In this document: piece after piece, positions 45,601 through 54,600 of the stretch
Numbering within the stretch: the stretch's first letter is position 1
Layout of the letters: every line of letters starts with the position of its first letter
NCBI GenBank assembly: GCA_021325515.1
Contig: JAJPHC010000006.1
Span: forward strand, 1-55,985
DNA length: 55,985 bases
From: Acidobacteriota bacterium
GTDB lineage: Bacteria; Acidobacteriota; Thermoanaerobaculia; Gp7-AA8
Direction of reading: 5' to 3'
Translations under genes and position numbers: made by a program
Notes under the pieces: generated by a model
What the model saw: only the letters and a program-made list of their open reading frames with translations
The model's database searches: none
What the model was told of the DNA's origin: nothing

Positions 45601-48600
45601 TTTTCGACCGACTTGATCCTCTATCGGTCGATCGACGGACTCACGTCGACTGCTGCGTTCCATCTCGCGCCGAGCCCGCGCGCTGCGGCGGTATCGCTCA
45701 GGACGGGCACCGACGACATTCTCATCTTCCCTTATCCGGGCCGCCTCGATCGCGGCACGCTGGTCGGCCCCGCCGGCGGCCCAGTGCCGTCGGATGGCCT
45801 GGTGCAGATCGACATCCCGACAGGTGCAGCGCCGAGTGCAGTGCACGCGACGGCCACGTCGATCAAGGATCTCACGCAGTTCAATATCGCCGGCTTCGAT
45901 GTGCTCGCCGGTTTCAACTTCACGCTGACGGGTGCGGATGCGCTGCTCAAGCCGGCGAATGTGACGTTCACTGCGAATCCCGCCGCAGACAAGCAACTGA
46001 TCGTGGCCGAAGTGTCCGGCAGCATCGTGCGCATGGTCGCCAACGCGACGGTGGCAAACGGCCGCGTCGTGACCTCGCCGATCGATCCATCAAAGCTCCC
46101 GCTCGATGGCGTCGTGCGCCCGGGCCAGTTCCTGCTGCTCGCAGCAAAGCAACCAATCGCCTTCGCATTCGGCTACGCAAGACTCGGCGGTTACGTAGCC
46201 GGCGCCACGATCACCGCGTTACCGCTCGGCGTCAATGACTCATCGCGCGTAACGGGCCTGTTCGTAATCCCAGTCGTCGCGAAGCCCGCCACGAGCTTCA
46301 CGCTGACACCGTCGTATCCAACGATCGGAACCGGCGTGGCAGTGACGAAGGATGCCGCGGATCAGGGCGCGATCATCGCAATTGGTGATCTCCCGCTGAC
46401 ATCGCAGCCGCCGGCGCTGCAGCAGGTCACCGTTTTCACCAGCGACGGAACGAACGTCGGTTCCGCCGACCTTACGCGTACGATCGCCACGCAGAATGTT
46501 CTGCCGACTACGACGATTCAGGCTCTCTTCAACCAGACGGTCTCCGGTTCCATCACGGTCGTTGACGCCTCGAACACGGTCGTCGATGGCGGCACAACCG
46601 CAGCCGGCGCTACATTGACCTGGGCGCCTAAGACTCGACTAAACCCAGGCTCGAATTATGTGGTTACCATCAATGGCGATGTAAGAGGCCAGTACGGGGC
46701 GCCGATGGGAAGTCCGCAGAGCTTCTCCTTCTCGACGCTCCCCTATCTGACGACCGCGGAGATCCATCCGGAAAAAATCCGCATCTCGATCCCCGACGCG
46801 AACGGCAAGTCGACGATCACCGGCGATCCGAATGCGATCCCGGCGGGGTGGCAGGCAATTGCCCTGCGCCGCGGAAATGCCTTCACTACGCAGTTTCAAA
46901 CGACGGCGACTGACAAAGGCTTCAGTCTCGACATCTATCCGGTCAAGCTCACTGACAAGATCGATCTCGAGATCATGAATACGACGACCCATGCGGTCGC
47001 AGCCATCATTCCTTTGGGGCCCTTCTCGACCGACCAATCATTCGTTGCACCTGTTGACCAGACGGTAAGTTTCACCAGTAAGGATGGTGTATTGGTTGCG
47101 GTGCCAGCCGGTTCTTTCGACGAGCCAACGACGATCACAATCGCGAAACTGCCAAACACCGACGCCTTTGCCAACGTTCCGAATTTCGCGGCCGAGCTCG
47201 GTTACTCGACAGGCTTCCGCCTCGACTTCAGTTGCGGCTCCTGCACGAGTCACAACCGGATTGATGTGAGCATCCCCGTCCCCGATACCACCGATCGCAC
47301 AAAGGCCTACTACCTCGGCTGGCTCGGCGACTCGGTGCGCGGACCGCGGGTGATGATTGTCGACACGCTTCGCATCGACGGCAGCAATTTCACGACGACC
47401 AGTGCCGGTGGTGGCGCGTTCAAGGCCCAGACCGCATCGACCGGGCGCACGACGACGATGACTGTGCTCAACGGGGCAGACGTCAAGTCGTCGCTCCTTG
47501 GCGTGAACCGCAGCGGTGCCTACAACGTCATCAGCTTCAAGGACATCAATGTTGGCTTTGGGGCGATTGATGGCCTCCAGGGTAACTACGACATCTTCAA
47601 TGATCAGTACTCGTCGCTCTTCGCGTCGCATCTGTATGTAGCGGACTGCCGCGGTCGCGTAATCATTCCCATTAAGAAGGGAGCAGAGTTTCAACTTGTC
47701 GGCTTCGACGCCGGCACCGGGATTCAGGCATTCACCAAGCTCTATGAGCGCTTGTCGGTCGATCTCGGCATCGGCTTCGTGATCGCCGATCCGCGAAGCA
47801 ACGAGGAGGGACCGTATCCGGTCTATGCCTCGCCGCTGCGTGTCGAGACGCTTACGATCGATGTGGAAAAGTTCGACACCCTTTCCGTCCGCAACTTCCG
47901 CATCAAGTTCGAAAACGGTGTCGCCTTTGCCCTCGATGCGGACGATGCGCTTCCTTCGAACGTGAAGGCGACGCTGATGAACGTGACCCGCGGCGGACCC
48001 GATTCTGTGTCGGTCCGTAAAGGGAGCTCGATGGCGGTTCCGGCGAAGCTGGGAGACCGCCTCGTGCTGATCATTGGTGAGTCGAACGTCGATTCGACAT
48101 CGCGGGTCAATGTCGTGTTCAACAGGGAGATCTACACAGGCGGTCTGGCGACGGCGGAAGCCATCGATTCCTACCTGCACACTGTCGTGCGTCTCGAGCG
48201 CGCGGCAAGGCCGGTGGCCGGTGCGGACCCCGTCTACAGTGACATCAGCTCTCAGGCTCGATTCTCTGTCGATTCCGGCAGGCGTCGCCTCAACATCGAG
48301 ATTCCTTCGGAGCTCGAGCGCGGCGGCTTGTATCGGATCGATCTTCTGACGTCACTCAAGGCGGCAAAGGGAAGTGACGCGGGGCTGAGCATCGGACAGG
48401 TCACGAATGGCGATCCGCTCAAGGAAGACTTACAGCTCTTCTTCGATGTGCGCGAGGTGCCGCCTGCGTTGACTTCGTTCCAGGTTCCGAGCGGTTCGAT
48501 TCGTGATCTCTCGCTCAATGGCAACGTGCTGTTGATGTCGGCTGCAACGGGAGGCCTGCTGGCCTACGACGCAGCGGATCCCGCTTCGCTGACGAGCTCA

Positions 48601-51600
48601 TCGCGCCCGATCGGTGTCGCACGGGGCACGTCCGCCGAGTTCTGGGCCGTTGCCTCCGACCAGCATGGACGCGTCTACGCTACAGGGACGGACGGAGTCT
48701 TCGGGTTTCTTCAGTCCTATCGCCTCGATGATTTCCTCGGCAGCGAAGCGAGTCCGAAGACGGCTCAGCCTCGCGCGGCCAGCTTTGTCAGTTGGGTTCC
48801 GGGCTACAGCTCCGGATCAGATCTGAGCAGCGAAGTCGTTCTTTCCGATCGTCCGGAAGGATTGCCTCGCCGCTTGCAGATCGCGGTCCAGGACACCGAC
48901 CTGCGTTACGACAATCTGACCTCGTTTACTGCGGCGCTCGCGTCTTTCAACGCTATCGCGTCCACGAGCGACGCGGGTACATTCAAGAAGCTGAGGGTGA
49001 CGATTCCGCGCGAGAACGGATTTCCCTATCGCACCCAGCGAATCACGATTGAGAACCTGACGCGCGACATGCGCTGGTCCGGCGACGCGACGGATGTCGC
49101 TCCCGCCGTGATCGACAACGTCATCGCGCGGACTGACGATCAATTGCGCCTCGTGCTCAATGAGCGGACGTATGGCGTAGTCACGATCTTTGGATATGGA
49201 GCGGGTGTCTTCGATCTCAATGCGATGGAGTCGAACGACATGCCGGAACGCCCGGCGTCCTACGCGCCCATCGTGGAGCGTGTACGCCTTACGCGTGCGG
49301 CTCTCGACGACTGTGGCGCGGTTAGCAATCCAGCCGCGATTCAGGATCTGACGTTCTCGCCTGAGATCGCACTGCTCGCCCCGCGCGTCGAAGGCGTGCT
49401 GCCGATCTACGGAACGGATGTGCACAAGGGTGTCCTGGACGTGAATGTGAAGCTCGATGATCGGCAGCTCAATGGTGCGCAGGTCTGTGATGACCGCAAT
49501 CCGCTCGGGCTGATTCTCACGTCTTCGATCAATCCGCGGATGCTCGAGCTGGATCAGACATTCACCACCCGCTGGAAAGGGCAACGCCATCCCTTTGTCC
49601 GGTTCAATGGCGTGCAGCCGTATCACTGGCGTCTCGAAGGACCGGATAACAAGGCAGTGGCGCCGGTTTCGAAAACGAATCCGAATCCGGCGGGACAACG
49701 CGGCTCGCAGGCTGGCAAGACGGTTGAGCGCGACTATCTCCTCGTGCCGTCATACGAATACGGACTCGCCGTGATCGACGCGACGTTCCCTCCGAATTCA
49801 CGACTCGACCAGGACCATCTCGCCAGCGTCATCTGGATTCCGGCCGGCGCGGTCGCTGTGCGTGTGATCCCGCGTTCGCATTACGCGACGGTGGTCGATG
49901 CCGAAGGGCGTCTGCTTCTCGTTGATCTCTCCAACATCGATGAGCGCTGGTCTTCCGACGGGACAGTCTTCGATCGTTCGAAGCTCTTCCCCATCGCCGC
50001 GCGAGCGCTTATGGGTGACGGAACGTATGGAACGGGCGCGCCCGATCCTCGCATCATCTGGAGCTCGCAACCTGGTCTCGTCGCGGGCGCCCTTGCGCCG
50101 GTCATCGACACGGACACGGGAATCCTTTTCTCCGGACAACTGCAAGGCAATCAGGCATCCGTTCTGGCGATCGGTGATCCGCGGATCGAGTTGCGTGCCG
50201 ATACAGGCACTGGTTCGCTGGCGGAAATCGGCGGCGTCGTTCCCCTTGGCGTCGAACCGCCGCAGAACATTCTCAAAGACGATGATCCGAACGCTTCACT
50301 GGGCGCGTTTCGTGTCGAGCTGACGCTCCCCGGCGGCATCGCCGAGAAGCTTGCAGGCTCGAAATTGCGGCTCTCGATTGAGAGCGAACGCGTGCCGGGC
50401 GCACCGGTCGAGCAGACGCCGCCGACCTTCCCGCGTGCGCATTTGCGCACCTCGCGCTCCGACGGCTCACCCGATCCCCGCGCCGCGGCGGACTTCGTTC
50501 TCTCGCGCGATATCCCCCCGGGGATGGAAGCGGTGCTTCGCCACCAGAAAGGCTTCAACAAGTTCATCTCTCCGTGGATCGTGGCGATTGCTGATCCGCG
50601 CGCGAGCATGAACTATGCGTGGCCTGACAACGCGGACAAGAAAGCTGCGGGCTGCAATCGTTGCGATCGTCCGCAGCGCCTTCGTAACCTCCGCGAGAGC
50701 GACGGTGTGTACGAGCTCTGGTCGGGTGGCCGCACGTTTGCGATTCGGCCCGAGGTGTGCGGGTCGTCGCTGACGAACTGCAGTGGAACGGCGACGATCT
50801 TCGACGGGACCAACTACAAGTATCTTGCGCAGAACGATCGCCTCACGCGGCACTTCCCGACAGTGATGGGAGACACGGTGCGCACTCCTGATGTGCTCAC
50901 CGCCGCGCAGGCGCCTGCAGTTGCGAGTGGCCGGGTGCAGGGGACGGTTTACCTGCACAGCGGCGAGTTGAGTACGGCGAGTTCCGACCTGAATGCAGGC
51001 GGCCGCGCTGGATGGAACGTCGTCCTTGAACGCACGTTCCGTTCGCGCACCATCATCCCGGATGTAATGGGACGCGGCTGGTCGTCGTCGCTTTTCCGCC
51101 GTTTGCGCGCGCTGCCGACCGGAGATGTCGAGTATCGCGACGGTTCAGGCGAGCTCTGGCTCTTCCGGCCGGGAACGAATGATCGCGATCCTTATCGAAC
51201 ACCCGTGGGACTCAACATGACGCTGGTGCGTTCAGCGGACGGTTGGCAACTCGTCGACATGAAGCGGCGCGTAACCTCGTTCGATGCGCTGGGTCGCATC
51301 GCGGCTGAGTCGGATGAGTTCGCGAATCCAGATACGCCAACGACTGGCAATTTCGTTCGCTACCTCTATGACAAGGCCGGGCGTCTGGTCACTGTGCTCG
51401 ATCCGGTCGGCCGCCGATCGCTCCTCAGCTATTACGAGGAGAAGGAAATGGGATGGAAAGCGGGCCGCCTCGCGTCATTCACCGACTGGCGCGGACGCCG
51501 CGTCGATTACGACTACGACAAGGACGGCCGTCTGACTGCCGCGAAACTGGTTGCAGTCAACAACAGCGACAACAACGTGCGGCCCGTCATTGCCTATGAC

Positions 51601-54600
51601 TATTACCCAACGGGGACCACGTTCAATGACGATCTCGAGCTGGGCGGGCTGCTGAAGTCGATCACCGATCCGGCGGCCATCGGGCCTCGTGTCGAATACT
51701 CCTACAAGAGCGATCAGCGCGGGCGTGTAGCCGAGGAGAAGTGGAAGTCGGCGGACGCGGTGAGCGCGACCTTCGCCTACAACCCTGGCGACGTCACGGT
51801 TGCCGACGCCTTCGGTCAGCAGCGTGTCTATACGCTGACGGCGGCGCCGGGCAACTTGTACGACGATCGCGTGCATGTGCAGACGCTGACGGAGAACGCT
51901 GTTCCGACCTCGACGGTACCTTTCGGTCAGCTTCCCGTGGCCGTGCAACAAGTGGCCGCGACATCGGACGTCGGGCGCAAGTTCACGTTCGGTTATGAGA
52001 ACGGGATGCTGAAGACAGGCGCGCTGGAGGGAGTTGTCTCGACAACAACAACCTACGAGACTGTGGCTGGCGCACCTGGGCCGCGTGCGAAGACGATTAC
52101 GACGACGCCGCTCGTCGCGGCGATTCCATCGATGCCAGCCTCGGCGACGTCGACAATCGATCAGGAGATCAAGTATCAGGGCGATCCCCTGTTCGTCGAT
52201 TCTGTCGTTACCAAACAGAACGGCGCGGAGATCAAGATCAGCACGCCCGAGGCGCATCGCGGAACGATGAAGCCCGAGGCATTGAATGATGCAGTGACGA
52301 CCACGTCCAGGTTCGATGCGAACGGGCTTCTCGAGTCGGCGCTTTCGAATGGCGGCACGGACGGGACGACCTCTGACGCAACGGTCGCGATGGAGTACTT
52401 CACCGCGGACGATGCCAAGGAGTGGAAGCGAGGGCTGCCGAAGAAGATCGATCGCGGCGGCGCGATTACGTTGATCGACTATCCGAGCGCGAATGAAATC
52501 GACGTGATCGACACGCGTGGTCTGATCACGATTACGAAGCTCGACGACTGGGATCGCCCGGTCGATGTCACGAAGACGGGCAGCAATCTCATTCTTCATG
52601 AGACGTACGGTTACGACGCGGCAGGACGTCTGCACGAGTTCGCGCGCCGGCAGAACGGGCGCACAGTACGCACCACGTACGGTTACGACATCCTCGGGCG
52701 CACGACGATGGCCGTAATGGACAACATCGCGATCGACGACACGCCGAACGCACAGCGAACTACGACGACCGAGTACAACTTTGCAACCCGTCAGATCAGA
52801 ACCACGGTTGATCCGGCAGGGCCGCAGACAACCCGGAACTTCGACAAGCTGGGCCGCACGACGACGACAGTGACGAGGACCGGACTGGCGAAAGACATTC
52901 TGATGTCGTACGCGTACGACATCGCGAGCAACCCTGTATTCCAGGCGGACAACTTCGTGGGTCAGGCGAGCGCATATGACGCGCATGGCCGCAAGATCGC
53001 GACGCGCTATCAGGACGGAACGACCGAAGTGTTCGACCACGATGCGTTCGGCCGGATGACGGAGTTGAGCGCATTCGATGCGTCGGGAACAGCGAAGACC
53101 GCACACACGAGATTCACACTTTCCGAGACGGGACGCGTGAAGCAGGCGACAACGGACGTCGATGCCAGTTTGTCGAGGCTCGAGGAGTACCAGTGGGACG
53201 GTGGCGGGAGAACCACGCGTAGCGCGGTGCGGACCGCCGGTGGAACGCAGTCGCCAGGCGACAGCCGTGCGATGCATCAGACCTTTGATCGTGCCGGCCG
53301 GCTCAAGAGCACATTGTTCGGTGGCGGTACGACTGCCGAGATCAAGGAACTCTTCAGCAAGAGTGACGTCGCGAAATTCCTGCGCGATAGTGGCTTGCCG
53401 CAGGAAATCGCGACCAGCGAGAAGACGGGCACGAAGGCGATATCGACGACGCTCTTCTACGACACGAACGCGAATGTAACGCAGTCGACGACGGACAAGC
53501 TGACATGGCAGCAGTCGTTTGACGAGGCCGGCAATACAACGAAGTCGGCCGAACCGAATCGGCCTCCGGTTCTTGCGAACTATGACGGGCGCGGCGCGGC
53601 GACGGACGTGACGGAGCCGGAAAGCGGCACGACGAATCTGACCTGGACCGTCGATGGAGCGCTGCGTAAGTACGTTGATCCGACAACCGAGACGACTCAG
53701 ACGGACAGCGATCTGCTTGGCCGCCCTCTGAAGCGCACGTATATCGCGGACGGGTCGGTCGAGCAGTATGAGTGGGACGGACCGCGCCTCAAGAGCTTCA
53801 CCGATCGACAGGGGCGTATCCAGTACTTCGATTACGACAATGGGGGACGACTCGAGTTCATTCGCGATGGGAATGGACAGACCGACCACTTCGAGTACGA
53901 CGCGGCAGGCCGCGTAAGCCGCCGTACGAATCGCGATGCGATGATCGAGATGCTGGACTTCGATCTCCAGGGGCACCCGAAGCGAGTGCGTACGACGCGC
54001 TTCAAGCCGGGGACGACGGAGGCACTCGACACGTTCGAACAGACGTACACATGGAATGCGCACGGCGAGCGGACGTCATGGACGATGCCGCGCTATAACG
54101 GGTTCAATGCGAACGGCTGGACGGATACGGTCTATGAAGATCACGACGCGGCAGGAAACATCACCGCGATCACGCGAACGAAAATCGGTGGAACTGTGGC
54201 GCCGGAGCCTCTGCTGACGTCCTCGTTCCGCAATGCAGGCCGTCCTGACACGCGGACTTTGACGACGATTGGAGGCGCGAGCGTGGTGCGCAAGTACGCG
54301 TACGACGAAGCGACGAGCCAGTTGAACGAGCTGCGCGTGACCGCCGGTAACACGACGGTAGCGGGTTCGCATATCGGCTTCGATGGACTGCAAATCAACG
54401 ACATCGCGCTCCTCGGTATCTCCGGTGAGGAGCGCCACACAAAGCACAGATACGATGGTGAAAGCCGCCTTGTCGGTTCCATCTATGGGACGAGCGACGG
54501 GAGCGCGACAGCCAGCGCTGGCGTGCCTGGTGCCGTGATACTCACGCCGTCCAGGGACGATTTCATCCAGTCGATGCAGCGCACGCCGCGACTCGATGAC

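Noticed and set aside
50653-50665. CxxC (CNRC) in the RHS giant as a zinc site
   Set aside because: Other cysteines are about 35-40 residues away and no zinc-ribbon pattern can be recognised.
51475-54063. 862-aa minus-strand frame under the YD repeats
   Set aside because: The YD-repeat frame on the plus strand is unmistakable; the minus frame is a mirror of its codon bias.
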